A DNA stretch of 64,000 bases from Octodonta nipae (Eukaryota > Arthropoda > Insecta > Coleoptera > Chrysomelidae). Made by a program: the position numbers and the translations under genes. Each line of letters starts with the position of its first letter. Within the stretch, counting starts at the first letter, position 1. Location of the stretch: contig CM067220.1 of NCBI GenBank assembly GCA_034190945.1, forward strand, positions 100,117,869 through 100,181,868, read 5' to 3'. This document shows, one piece after another, positions 11,105 to 22,706 of this stretch. The notes below the pieces were generated by a model. That model did no database searches, was not told the origin of the DNA, and saw nothing but the letters and a program-made list of their open reading frames with translations.

Positions 11105-12500
11105 AAGATTTAGATTTCTTTATTTGACTACGGCACATATTAAACAATGTTTGTAGCAAGTCAAATATACAGTCTCAGTGAAAAAAAAATCACAATTAAA
11201 ATAATACAAATATGAAATACAGGTTAAAATAAGAACAGATATTAACAATTAAAATTAGACACTAAAATTCGGGGAGCACATTTTGTGGTTCATGTAATCA
11301 CCAACTGAGTAAAAACAAAACGTTAGTAGGTAGTTGTTCAAACTTTTTCTAAATTTATTTAAGTTCAAAATTTTTAATTCTTCTGTCAAGTTATTATAAG
11401 CATTGTAGTTTTGCGAGTTTTTCATTGTCTTATTTAATCGAAAACAGGTTGTTCGAATATTTCCTGCCTTGTACGATATTGATGTACATCAGACTGTTTA
11501 GTCTTAGTTTTAGTTCTTGTGTATCTCTAGGAGAATGTGAAACGAATAAAGGGAAGGCAATGGCAAGCTGCGGACTCTCTGAAATAATGGTTGACACGAC
11601 TCACGAACTCCAGCTTTGGCCAGTATTCTCACTGCTCTTTTTCGTAACCTGAATATCAGAACAGCATTTGACGAATTTCCCCAGATCATAATTCCATAAC
11701 TAATATGTGAGTGAAATAGTGAGAAATATACAGTTCTTAAGGTATTATAGTCTGTAATATGTTGTAGGTGACGAAGTAGAAAGAGTGAACTCGATAATCT
11801 ACTTCTTAAGTGGTCTATGTGAACATTCCACGATAAGATGCTATCTAAATAAATACCTAGTAACTTTACACTACCTGTATCATTATTAAAAGTGGTTGAA
11901 AACACGACTTTGTGTTTTTTCCTTGTTAAGCTTGAGTTTATTAGTACTGAATCATTTTATAGATTTTGCTTCTATATCGTCCGATAGTTTAGTGAGGTTA
12001 GCGAAATTGGTGTCAGAATACACAAAACTCGTATCGTCTGCAACTATCACATATTTATTTGGATGAATAAATTAGGCAAATCATTGATGTAAATAATGAA
12101 CAGTATGGGTTCAAGGACGGAACCCCTAAATTCAGACGTAGAATCATTATATTATTAGTGACAACTTGAAAGCGATTTGTCAATAAGTTTTAAATATGAA
12201 TAATGAAGATCCTCTAACTCAGTAGTAATTAAGTTTTGTTAGTAAAATGTCATGCGAGACACAGTCACAGGCTTTGGAGAGATCACATAACTTAATCGAT
12301 GTGTGGATACCTTGCTTAAGGCCCTCAACTATTCCACTCATAACACTCAAAACTGCTTGTGTTGTTGAACGATTTTTCCTAATTCAAACAGGGAATTATG
12401 TAAAAAGTTTTTTTCTTCAAAGTAAGAAACCACGATGCTTGATTAATGTTTTTATTATTTTGCTGAAAAGTTACAAAAACCGCTAAAATTGCGATTTTTG
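11105..12500 (-). pseudogene. Non-LTR retrotransposon (Jockey-like LINE) ORF2 3' half
   Basis: Read on the minus strand. Near 12260 lies LCDLSKACDCVSHDILL, the counterpart of the reverse-transcriptase block with the first catalytic aspartate. Near 12100 is GSVLEPILFIIYINDLP, the 'PQGSVLGPLLF' block. The best open part (11510-11905, 131 codons) encodes the post-RT region, with KLLGIYLDSILSWNVHID and FHSHISYGIMIWGNS. A frameshift leads into LTEELKILNLNKFRKSLNN and a stop at 11255-11257. The 3' end, near 11105, has an AATAAA signal (complement of tttatt) and no long poly-A. Several shifts and stops make it inactive. The 5' half is missing. Confidence 0.85.
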
Positions 12501-12660
12501 CAACTTTAAACACTCCGTATAATTAATTGAGGAATATAAATTTGTTTTTTCATGTGTTATGCTGTTATGCTATATACATTCTCCAAGAAAAGCCAATCAA
12601 ACACCTGTGAAATGTTTTTGCAATTGAAAATACTATCTTCCCTAGAGTGTCATTATTTTT
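12400..12660. repeat. ~200-bp dispersed repeat (copy 1)
   Basis: The segment with 'ctgaaaagttacaaaaac', 'gcgatttttgcaacttta' and 'atgctatatacattct' is repeated with modest divergence at 39140-39340 in the same orientation. No terminal inverted repeat or coding frame was seen. Family unknown. Confidence 0.65.
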
Positions 12661-12932
12661 TCAAATTCTGAAGTTCTTTGGTCGCATTTTTGGCGAATGC
12701 ACTATCTTATAACAAAGTCGACCTAGGAGCGCCACATAAAATTCTGAAGATCTCCCTTTCAAATTCTTCCAATTTGAAAGGAACTTTATGATTATATGAT
12801 CTTTAGAAGTTTCTGTGCTACCCTGTATATTGCAAATAAAATTCTCTTAGTTACGTCAGAAATCAAATAATACACATTGTCAAATATTTTAATTTACATC
12901 TTAGAATTGTCCTTTTTTTATCCAAGTTTCTT

Positions 12933-12975
12933 AACCATTGACAACGGGGTCTGACCTAGACCCCGAAACGTTTGG
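12933..12975 (+). ncRNA. Degenerate hammerhead-ribozyme-like motif (copy 1)
   Basis: A perfect 7-bp stem CGGGGTC/GACCCCG closes the loop TGACCTA and is followed directly by GAAACGTT. Upstream stands TTGACAA where a hammerhead needs CTGANGA, so two core positions differ. Stem II, the GAAA box and a minimal stem III (AC-GT) fit the compact type I hammerheads of Penelope-like elements and retrozymes. With the core changes it is probably inactive. A second, weaker copy is at 15073-15113, and the flanking 60 bases are shared by both. Confidence 0.4.
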
Positions 12976-13030
12976 AATATACAGCAATTTTCTTTAAACT
13001 GTGGTGTTATTTCCTAAGAAGTACTTAGAT

Positions 13031-14875
13031 ATTTTCAAATTCTAGTCAAAACACGAGTGTTTCGACTTTAACTAGTACCAAATCTAAATTTCCGTCATTT
13101 CATTTCGTGGATTCATTGCTTTACGAAACGAGCTTTAAATTTGCAACAACACTCATTGTGGGTGATAATTTGCTGCTGATTTGGTAGGAATCAGATTGCG
13201 ATATAAAAATTTATGATTGACAGATTTTTTTTCTAAAACAATCATTGATTATCATCATACAAACCAGCATGACTGATGTTACATTTTGTTGTTTCCGTAT
13301 CGTTAATAAGTGAACAATTAGTTTTTTGTTGATATTTGATCTTTTTTGTTCGTTTGTTTAGAAATTGCTGATTCAGGATCACTTGCAATTTTTTATTGGT
13401 TTTATAGCAGAAGATTTTTCAAAAGTGTAGATTTTAGGACTTATCTGTTTCAGTTTGTAGAACTAAAAAAGATTAAAAACTGACTGGCTTATTTAAACTA
13501 GATGTCGGTCTTTACATCTCGCGTCTTCTTATTGAAACTTGTTTATAAGGTTATTTGTGCAGTGCATAAATATAAAAACATTTAGTTTTGACCTTTCAAC
13601 GTAATAATTATATCCCACCTTTATATGCACAAATAATTTCAAATCCACTAATATTGATTTGACAGCAATTAAATTTTCATAATTTTTATCCGACAAATTA
13701 ATTATTGCTTTTTTTGTCTCTGTAACCTATAGCAACAAAGGCCAGGCACATTTCTCATGGACTATGGAGTGTTGAGTAAAAGGAGGACACACTCTGTGTA
13801 AGAAAAAGTGCCCACAAAATGGTTTCAATTTGGGCCACTGGCCACTGGTACCCACCGGGTAATTTGTTCGTAGAAATCAGTTTTCTACGAACAAACCTAC
13901 GTGAATAAAATTAGGTTAATGTGAAGAATTCACATCCAAAAAATGCAAATTTAACCATCACAATTCAACAACCAGATTTATATTTAACATTAATAAAGTG
14001 TTAAGTTAATGAAATACCTGGTACAAAGATAAAAATGACTTACAAGCAAAATTTTATTTGCACATTTTTTTAGGATTCAAGATAAATATCCTACATAAAT
14101 TAAATTCTGGAGGACCCATTATTACATAATTACTAAGCTGATTATGGCATTGTCCACCAACTCGAGAACTTCAACAAACTTCTGAAGATATTTTCCCAAA
14201 CCAACCTTTGGAGTAATTAATTTAATAGTAGCTAATGGAACTTTTTGTTCAACTAGACAAGAAAAAATATATGGAAAACCATTGTGTGAAAATGTTAGAA
14301 TCCTTGAAAAAGAAACTATTCTAGACTAAAATACAAGTGAAATTTGTTCCATAATGATAACGGAAGAGATAATTTAATTATACAACATCTATTTGTTAAC
14401 AAGTATAAAATTGTTATAAATATATAATTTTTTTCCATTCTTTAACTCTTCCAAAAAGTTTTATAACAAAATAACAACTATAAAATCAATGAGTTTCATA
14501 AAAAGTTAAAACTGGGGCACACACTTATTAATTTATATCACAATTAACACACTATAAACTCATATATATCACTTGCAGAGAATACAAAAAACGGAGACAA
14601 CCATTTACAAAGAGAAGTTCACATAACAGATTTGCTACGTTATATTTACGATTTTAACGAATAATTACATCATTCTCACTTTTTTAGCCATTTCACTTCT
14701 AAATGTAGGATTTGTGCATTTCAATCCGTTGACAATTCCTAACTTCCTAACATACCCTGTCGTCACACTTGCGCCATTCTGGCCAATTCTTGAACTTCTT
14801 ATTTGAAAACGTCCTATGGACACTTTTTCAGTTTTATTCCCATATAAGTTTGTCCTCCTTCATTCAACCCTCCAT
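13031..14875. other. AT-rich stretch with two small marked sites, no gene
   Basis: No coding frame is supported here. A single copy of the dispersed motif 'ctagatgtcggtc ... catctcgcgtcttc' lies at 13498-13528, and a perfect short hairpin lies at 13863-13895. The rest shows nothing recognisable. Confidence 0.5.
13863..13895. repeat. Perfect 14-bp hairpin
   Basis: The arms TTTGTTCGTAGAAA (13863-13876) and TTTCTACGAACAAA (13882-13895) pair without mismatch around the 5-base loop TCAGT. No poly-T run or element border is attached, so its role is unknown. Confidence 0.85.
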
Positions 14876-15072
14876 ATCATGGACAAATGGACTTCCGTGA
14901 ATTTTTTTGAAAAGGGATTTTTTGGTAGATGTTCTGACAAAAAGAGTCTATGGGCTCAAACAGATTGTATGACTAGATTTTAAAATACAGGGTTTTAAAC
15001 ATCGAAAATGATGTTTTCTCAAGGATATTTGTCGCATATTTTTTTAATGTTTAAAAACTCTGGAAAATAACA

Positions 15073-15113
15073 CCAGAGGCTTAGCTAGACTCCGAAACGT
15101 TTGAAAATATACA
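15073..15113 (+). ncRNA. Hammerhead-like motif relic (copy 2)
   Basis: GAGGCT and AGACTC form an imperfect stem with one mismatch around TAGCT, followed by CGAAACGTTTG. The following bases ('aaaatatacagaatttt', 'gggttatttcccagaa') match those after the motif at 12933-12975, so both are copies of one repeat. The region upstream of the stem no longer resembles a hammerhead core. Confidence 0.3.
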
Positions 15114-16131
15114 GAATTTTGTGACTTGTGGGTTATTTCCCAGAATGTGCTTAAATATTATTTTTGATATCTGATTACGTCATGACGTATTTTTTCCGGT
15201 TATTGAGGTAAATGGTGATTTGTACATTATTGGACATAAATATTTCACAAAAAATATATAGATAGAGAGGGCTTATATTATTTTTTAATATTACTGAGTC
15301 ACCCTGTACAAAAACATTCTTCCTGTAGTTTTAATAATACATGAAACAGATATATGATCCATCTCTTTATACTCAACAGGATGTTGAACTGATTGCAAAA
15401 GCTGTACATATTAAAAAAGGTAGTTTTTTACCACCCTGTAGTTCTAAATTTTCTCTGTCAACTTTGCATGTTATTACATTTCTCGTTAAAAATATTCAGT
15501 GTTTAACTAAGCTGAATATTATTAAAATTGTTTAACTACTTTTCGAGATATTGGGTGTCTCTCTTTTTCTTATCAGATTTCTCATAATATACGTGTTTTA
15601 TTTCCGTTTATTGCAAAACGTGATTTGCAGATTATTTGACATAAATATTGCACAGAACAAATACTATTTAATATTTTTGATTACAGGTGTTTCCAATATA
15701 TGGAACATGTTTTTTTAGAAAATTCATTTTTTTATTATAACGTTGAATACATAAGAAGATCTAATTGCACAATAAATATTTAACATTATATTAATAGTGC
15801 AGAAATGAAATTCTTGGACGTGTTCATATATTATACAGTGTGAGTCGTAAATATTGTCATAGTTGGCATCTATGATTTTTTCCATTAATGAGTAACCCTG
15901 TATAATCGAGGCGTCATGTAAGTTTTGTGTTAAATTAAAAAAATCTACGACCCGTCACAGTATATTCCACAGGTCTGCAAAAACTGTACAAATTAAAAAA
16001 AAGTGGTTGTTACAGGGTTACTCATTAACGGTAAATAATATATGCCCACTATAGTAATATTAACGACTTACACTGTATAATATATGAACACGTCGATGAA
16101 TTCATTTCTTTAACATTATATTGTAAAGTTT

Positions 16132-16462
16132 TTATTTACACCTCAGCTTCAGTTCAGTTCTTGGATTTATTTATTAATACAGTCGAACTCATTATAATTT
16201 ATTTCCACTACTTTATAATCTCACAACTATTTACAATTTATCTTAAATACCTGTTGTTTACTAAACGACTATCTAATACTGACTCAATCCTATTATCCTA
16301 TCGCCAGCTCTCCGTGTTTATATATTTCTTATCGGAATTCTCTGGAAGGTTTCTCGACCATTCGATGAAATTCAATGAATTTCCATTAGCGCCAGCCGCC
16401 GGCCTCGGGTCGACAGACCAACATTTCGAGTTTCACGAAATATCGGATGAATTCCTGTCACA
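16132..16462 (-). mobile_element. Solo LTR (diverged member), ATAT duplication
   Basis: It runs from TGTAAAGTTTTTATTTACA to CTGTCACA on the plus strand, which is the reverse orientation of the LTRs at 18422-18826 and 29514-29893. It shares with them the blocks 'cagttcagttcttggattta', 'gaattc' and 'ggatgaattc'. It is flanked by ATAT at 16128-16131 and 16463-16466. No internal retroelement region adjoins it. The target is the middle of a palindrome whose halves reappear on each side. Confidence 0.75.
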
Positions 16463-17222
16463 ATATTAATTGTATGTATTCAACGTTGTAATAAAAAAAT
16501 GAATTTTCTAAAGAACCATGTTACGTACATTGGAAACACTCTGTAATCAAAGATACTTAATAGTTCCATATTTTTGTCAAATAATGTGAAAATCAGTTTC
16601 CAAATAATATTCTGCTCAGTTAAACACAGAACATTTGTTAACGTAAAAATGTAATTACATACAAGGTTGAAGAAGAAAAAAAACTACAGTATGGTGAAAA
16701 AAATAATTTTTTTTAATATGTACAGTTTTTGCAATAAGTTTAATATCCCACAGAGTATAGAAAGACTGATTCTATATTTGTTTAATGTCATAAAAATTGC
16801 AACACGAATTGTTTGTACCTACTCATTAACAGCAAAAATTAATATATGCCCTCTCTAGATTATTTATGGCTCACACTATATATTATATGAAGAATATCCA
16901 AGAAATTAATACTTTAATGGTAAAGTATTTCTGAATCGCCCTGTTAACCACCAAAATTTATGGCAATTGTTTTGTGAAATATTTGTGTCCAATAACGTAC
17001 AAATCAAGATTTCTCCAATAAACGGAAATAAAACACGTCTATCATGCGAAATCTGATAACAAAAATGAGGCATTTTCAATGTTTAACACCCTGTGTCTCG
17101 AAAACTAGTTTAGAATCTGTTTGAGCCCAAGGACTCTTTTTGTCAGAACATCGACTCCAAAAAAAATATCAACATTTTTAAAAAATTGACGGAAGTCCAT
17201 TTTTCCATAAGAAAGGTGCCTA

Positions 17223-18421
17223 GTCGAAAACGGAAAAAAGTTGATTTTTCAGCTTTTGTTTATAATTAAATTTCCACAACTTTCTGGAATGACGTACGTA
17301 GAGATACTTATTATTCATATTGTCTAGATCACATTTCTGAAAAAAACGATCTAATCATCATTTCCAAAAAAAATATACTTAAATTGATCTAATCCAATCC
17401 GAGAATTTTAGATAACTGCCAGACGACTCCGCGTGTATAGATAACAAATTTTAATTTCGTTTTTAATAACTCAAACCTTATAGAAATTTATTTTCATAAG
17501 ACGCTTATTCTTTATTAGATAAATATAAGTGTTTTTCACATCAAAGTTGTATAAATTACTGTAGTTTTAAATCGTGAACGGCTATAATTATTACTTTTAA
17601 ACTCAATACAAAATTGTGGGTTAATAAAGTCATTAATTTATTACAAATATTCTTTGTTTGTTTGGATTTTAAACAGCCACTCGGTAAATCTTTAATTCAG
17701 TCGGACTTCATAATTTCATATTTCTGATAATTTTCTCGTAAATTGAAACACATCAGCATGTGAGTTTATAAATCCTGGGGGCTGTAAAAACAATACACTG
17801 ACTGGTTTATTATAGTTACAGGACATTTAGCTACACTTAATTTCTACTTTATGATAAAATGAATGCAACATTCTTTGAAATATTTGTTTGTTTGTTCGTA
17901 TTATTTCTTTTCGTAGAATACGAATATTAGAAAAAAAATGTTAATGATGACTTATTATTGTATGGTGAATACATTTCATTACAGTGACGTCAAAATGAAA
18001 TGTAAACGAATAATACAATAAACAACCTGGCGTACCTGCAATTTGTATTCGTCAGTGTTTCATTGGTTTTACCCCATTTTAATTGCTGGCCATCAATTAT
18101 CCAGCTTTTGTTTTTGTACAGATGTCAGCACGAACATTAACACAATGGATATCTTTGCTCGTGTTCAGAATAGCGACACGATATTTTTTGGCGTGCATCT
18201 TTCTACTTCCTTTTTGCCAACTAGTAATAAAAGTTTAAAAACCTTGGGAATTACGGCCCATTCAATAACATTTATTTGTGTCATTCTGAACAAAACAATT
18301 TCATCTCACTGTTTAAATATATACGTTTAATATGATTTTTCGTGTATTAATTTGGAACAAGAATCCCTGCCTAATAATCTAGCCAATATCTTCAGAAATG
18401 TGTAAATTAAACTTATAATAT
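17223..18421. other. No recognisable gene
   Basis: AT-rich sequence. An open frame of 95 codons at 18043-18330 on the plus strand has no recognisable domain, homopeptide pattern or splice context. I regard it as chance. Confidence 0.4.
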
Positions 18422-18826
18422 TGTTAGGAGAATTCATCCGACAGCTGGTGCAATCGGCCATCACCCAATTCGTGGAAGGGACATTATTCCGATAAATTCT
18501 GGGAATCCGAAATGTTTGTCTCTCAACAGGCGGACCGCTGCCGTTACTGGGAATTCCCTTAAAGCTTCCAGAACATGAAAGAGTTTCCCGATGGTTCGTG
18601 GACGTCCAGACAATTCCAAGATAAATATATAAATCTGAACAGCTGGCGATAGGAGGCATTCAGTTTTCGTCGGTCGTATTGTACAGTTAAGATAAAATGT
18701 AAATAGTAGTTTCTGTGCATATAAATTGTGTAAAAGTAGTGGAAATAAATTAGAGTGAGTTGGACTGTGTTTTTAAATAAATCCAAGAACTGAACTGATC
18801 CCGAGTGTGAAAATAAAAACATTACA
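18422..18826 (+). mobile_element. Solo LTR of a gypsy-like element, ATAT duplication
   Basis: It begins TGTTAGGAGAATTCATCC and ends AAAACATTACA, so it has TG...CA ends. ATAT flanks it on both sides (before 18422 and at 18827-18830), a 4-bp duplication typical of Ty3/gypsy integration. Promoter elements lie at 18623-18668, and AATAAA occurs at 18744-18749 and 18776-18781. No gag-pol sequence adjoins, so this is a recombined solo LTR. Related copies are at 29514-29893 (+), 21253-21612 (-), 16132-16462 (-) and 48716-49093 (-). Open frames crossing it on the minus strand are not genes. Confidence 0.9.
18623..18668 (+). promoter_or_regulatory. LTR core promoter (TATA box and initiator)
   Basis: AAATATATAAAT (18623-18634) is a TATA box, and TCAGT at 18660-18664 fits the arthropod initiator at the expected distance of about 30-35 bases. 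Both are conserved in the LTR copy at 29514-29893, although the surrounding sequence has changes. This supports the R region starting near 18661. A G-rich downstream segment ('cgtcggtcg') follows where a downstream promoter element could lie. Confidence 0.6.
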
Positions 18827-19608
18827 ATATGTTCTGAAAAATGTGTGGAGGTTTCATACCGAATATACCCAAACAATTATTAAATTAAAAACAAATAAAG
18901 AATAATAAATGAGTATATTGTTTCGCAAATTTGAAAATTATGAGCTAGTGATCTGTATGGGCTATTTTTCATTACAATATTAAATACTCTAGTATATTCG
19001 AAATATATCAGTAGGTAACTGTTCCAGGTTTCAGTTAGTTTAGGGAAGCCCAACAAATGAGAGTTTTCGACTGGAAACCATATATTGTCTTGCGTTCAAT
19101 GGATTGTAAAATCTCGAAAAGACAGTGTCATAACTGCTTTGATAGGTTTTAGTTAACCTAAGAATTCTTTCATATGATTTCTATAATAGGAAATACATGG
19201 AAACAGTGTTACACACAACACGCCTCCCTATTAGTGTTCTCTGTGGGCTAGTTGTTCCTGAAACTTTACTTTAAAATATTTTTTACTTTTCCCAATAGAA
19301 AGCCCCATTTAAGAAAAACTTGGAATAAATCATTTTTAATGCGAAAGGATTCACCCAGTGTATCCAATCCATAATTATATAGCTAAGTGGAAAGTCACAA
19401 TGAAGATGGTTCTCGGAAAGGGATGGAGCAGTAAAATCTATTTTGGTACAACATTTTGGTAACAAATATTCGGATTTTATTTTTGTAAAAAAATCCTAGA
19501 TCGATTTTTTGATTCCTCGGTTGGATCGCCTAAACCATCCTAAGTTACTTAATATCTATATTAAGGTGTCAATCCAAACGTCATATCAAATTGTGGTTTA
19601 AATACATA
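18827..19608. other. No recognisable gene or repeat
   Basis: AT-rich spacer between a solo LTR and the CAGGGC element. The open frame of 60 codons at 19283-19465 (minus) has no supporting feature. Confidence 0.4.
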
Positions 19609-20520
19609 CAGGGCTTTCATTTCAAAACTAGCCACCCAAAATAACTTTTAATGTGTCTCTAAAAGAAAAAGACAAAAAACTTGTAGTTTATATTTACGGG
19701 GGACACATTTTACACGTATCGGTCACCCTTCAGTTTCAACCCCTAAGTGGGGGTGAATATCATTTCTACAAGTTTCAATACAAAGGGGTATCATGTACCA
19801 ATCTTTTGACACAATTTTTTTAAATTAGATTATTTTTTACAGAGTAATGACCTAGAAACCGTAAAATTCTAAATTTTTGAAAATAATTGCCAATTACACA
19901 AACAATGATTTAGGGTGGTCTGATCACGAATTTGAGGTCAGATTTACAAAAATCAGAATGGCCGATCCAAACTGGCGGATATTTTTTTTAAAAATCAACC
20001 GATATACGCCAAAATTGGTATATAGAGGTTTTTGGGATCTCTCATCATGAGTCCGGAATTTCCAAAATTCAAGATGGTGGACGAAATTTTCGTCTGGTGG
20101 GTTATTTTTGGTGCAAAACGGCTGATTTTTTTAAATTTCATTCGTCATTTTGGATCCGTCATTCTGAATTTTGCAAATCTGACCTCTGGTTCGTGATCAG
20201 ATTACCCTAAAAACCACCCTAAACTAATCTTGGTATAATTGGCAATTATTTTCAAAAATTTATTTTTTACGATTTATATTTATTCTGTAAAAAATAATCT
20301 GATTTAAAAAAATTATGTCTCAAAAGATTGGCAAAAAAGATACCTTTAAAAAAAGGTATCACATTATACACCTTGCAGAAGTGATTTTCACCCTCGCTTA
20401 GGTGACCGATACGTGTAAAATGTGTCCCCCTGTAAATATAAATTAACGGATTTTCTTGAATTTTTCTTTTAAAGATATTTTACAAGTTATTTTGGGTGGC
20501 TAGTTTCGAAATGAAATGTA
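19609..20520. mobile_element. CAGGGC-ended foldback element (copy 1, ~910 bp)
   Basis: It starts after TA with 'cagggctttcatttcaaaac' and 'tagccacccaaaataactt', and ends with 'aagttattttgggtggctag' and 'gaaatgaaatgta'. Most of the interior is also self-complementary: for example 'gggtggtctgatcacgaa' near 19915 mirrors 'ttcgtgatcagattaccct' near 20195. The terminal TA and CAGGG pattern suggests a Tc1/mariner-type non-autonomous element, but no transposase is present. The right end has decayed. Copy 2 is at 23369-24266. Confidence 0.75.
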
Positions 20521-21252
20521 TGTTAGCCTAAATGATTTATAAATTAGTTTAGTTTACACTAATAGTATTATAAAATTTCTATGATTAATTGACTTTGAAG
20601 TTTCCTTTTTGATGCTCATTTGAGAGGATCTGTTACCATGATAACGCTATTTCTATAGAGGATGTCCCAATTTCTCCATTATTTAACAAATTGCGATAGA
20701 GCCACAAGATTGAGCATCGATCAGTTCCTACTTACAGCTTATAGGTACACTGTTATTTGGAATTTATTCTAGGGGCGTTATGAGTTAACATCTTATAAAT
20801 AAATTTTTAATCAATCAAGAGTCGAATTAATTTTTTTATGGAAAGTTTTACTTTAGCATGCCTGTTGCCTCAATAAGATCTAAGAGCAGTTTTGGCACAG
20901 TTGTTTTAATTATCCGTCACAAATATTGCTGCTGTTGGCTTGATTTTAAATGAGAAAGGAATACAGACAGAAATATTTAATGAAATTAATTTTATTTTGA
21001 ATGAGTTTTCTACATGACTGAAATTTTAAACACCCTAGGAATTTTTTTTTTTGCTGACCAATTGTTTAAGACTGCCGACAATTAGTGTCCAAGTAGGCTC
21101 ACATATATAGACCTCAGATTTTCCAGTTTAGGGATGTAACTAGATAGAGCTCTTTTCCACTTAACATTAGTCGAGACCTTTGACAAATTGTCGATATGTG
21201 GATTGTTTTTTGGGGGAAGTTACGATTATTTCCAGAACTACTTTTGAAATAT
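20521..21252. repeat. Spacer with a dispersed repeat at 20575-20700
   Basis: The segment 'gattaattgactttgaagt' followed by 'tccatta/tttaacaaa' text at 20575-20700 matches 59940-60055 in the same orientation with moderate divergence. The remainder to 21252 shows nothing recognisable. Confidence 0.5.
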
Positions 21253-21612
21253 TGTAATATTTTCACACTCGGGTTCAGTTCTGTCCTTGGATTTATTTAA
21301 AAACACAGTCCAACTCACTCTAATTTATTTCCACTACTTTAACATAATTTATATTCACAGAACTATTTACAATTTATCTTAACTTAACTATACTACCGTA
21401 TTTATATATTTCTCTCGGAATTATTCTGGCAAGTCAGCGAACCATCGGGAAACTTTTTTCATGTGTTTTGGAAGCTTCAAGGCAATTCCCAGTAGCGGCA
21501 GTGGTCGGCCTGTCGAGAGACAAAACGGATTCCCAGAAGTATCGGAAGAATGTCCCTTCCACGAATTGGTTGATGGCCGATTGCACCAGCTGTCGGATGA
21601 ATTCTCGTAACA
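21253..21612 (-). mobile_element. Solo LTR, reverse orientation, ATAT duplication
   Basis: The plus strand runs from TGTAATATTTTCACACTCGG to GAATTCTCGTAACA, the reverse complement of the LTR at 18422-18826. ATAT precedes it (21249-21252) and follows it (21613-21616). Relative to that copy it lacks some promoter-proximal sequence, but it keeps both ends, the AATAAA blocks and 'gaattggttgatggccga'. No internal region adjoins. The two 91-92 codon frames on opposite strands across it are repeat artefacts. Confidence 0.88.
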
Positions 21613-22706
21613 ATATGGAATGTAATCCTGATATGAATGTTATGGAATACTGGACGAAATTTGACGTAGCAAAATGCATCGTAAACATAAAAGAACTGAG
21701 GCCATACACATTGAAATCAGTCTGGAAAATCTATAGCCTATTCTGACGAAGAATCTATGCAAATTCAAACTTTAACTGCAAACACTGCCGAAATTGCGAG
21801 TGGAATAGTACGAGATGGGTTCGAACAGATAGAATCAAGTGACGTTCAGCAGTTGCTTATGATGAATTCTCGTAACAGTATTTATTTGTCTAGAGAGCAT
21901 TGAGACTAATTTTGGTAGTATAAGTTAATACTGATATTCGAAATTTTTACTAGAAATCGTCGTTGTTTTACTGATGCCGAATTGTGACGAATAAACGATA
22001 CGACAGAATCAGACTAAAAACTTTTAACTTTCAATAAATTACCTATGCTTCTTGTTTTTATCTGTCAAATTTAAATTTGAAATATGACAAATTGTATTTT
22101 ATTATCTTTGCTTTTTTTCTCTGCACTATGTTAGTGTTTTGATACGTTACCTGAAATGAATAAAAAATGTAACTTCAGAAGACGTTAAAACTGTGTATGT
22201 TTAATTTAAAAAGCATGGAATTATTTAAAATAACTTTTATATCCCAACAAACTCTTCATATAAAAATATATATTGGGCTAACTGATAAATCCAAGTTTAG
22301 TTTTGTATCATTGATATTGAGTAAAATATATTTTTAAAGCAATATGCATACAGTATATTGTTGTAAAATCAAATTACAAGCGTGGAATAAAAATTTGCTT
22401 ACAGAAATTGTATTGAAGCAACTGGGGTCTTGTAAGAATGCCTAAAAACTTGTGTTGTTAGGTGGTCAGGAGCAAATGCTGCAAATATATAGGCAGAGCA
22501 AATATAAAATTTAATTATTATTTCTTGCATTTTTATGTAATTTCACTTCCATACTAAGCGTCGTGTATTATTTCTAAATAATGTAATCGGAACTGACTTA
22601 TGTTTAACGTAATATAGTCGTGTTTTAAGGGGAGGGGTTATTTAGTAATAAATTTACCCAAACGGGCATGGGGTTTCTCAGAATTTGTATTCCTTTAGTA
22701 TTGCAT
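21613..22706. other. No recognisable gene
   Basis: AT-rich sequence without supported coding frames or clear repeats. Confidence 0.4.

Larger units (their letters stand above)
14876..17222. repeat. 2.3-kb nest of inverted and direct repeat modules
   Basis: The outer arms are inverted: 14876-15300 ('atggacttccgt', 'ttctgacaaaaagagt', 'gggctcaaacagatt') and 16930-17222 ('aatctgtttgagccc', 'actctttttgtcagaaca', 'acggaagtccat'). Inner arms pair 15655-15765 with 16475-16595, and 15800-15870 with 16040-16115. The module 'gtgttttatttccgtttattg' also recurs as a direct repeat, so several copies of one family have piled up. The left arm is interrupted by the hammerhead-like repeat, and the centre by a solo LTR at 16132-16462. 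No protein is encoded. Confidence 0.75.

Noticed and set aside
12247..12486. 79-codon plus-strand frame
   Set aside because: The minus strand carries the LINE reverse-transcriptase block at this place, so the plus frame is its shadow.
18327..18876. Open frames of 105-110 codons on the minus strand, with a near-identical set at 29546-29907
   Set aside because: They lie antisense within solo LTRs. The shared peptide reflects shared LTR sequence, and no domain or start context supports a gene.
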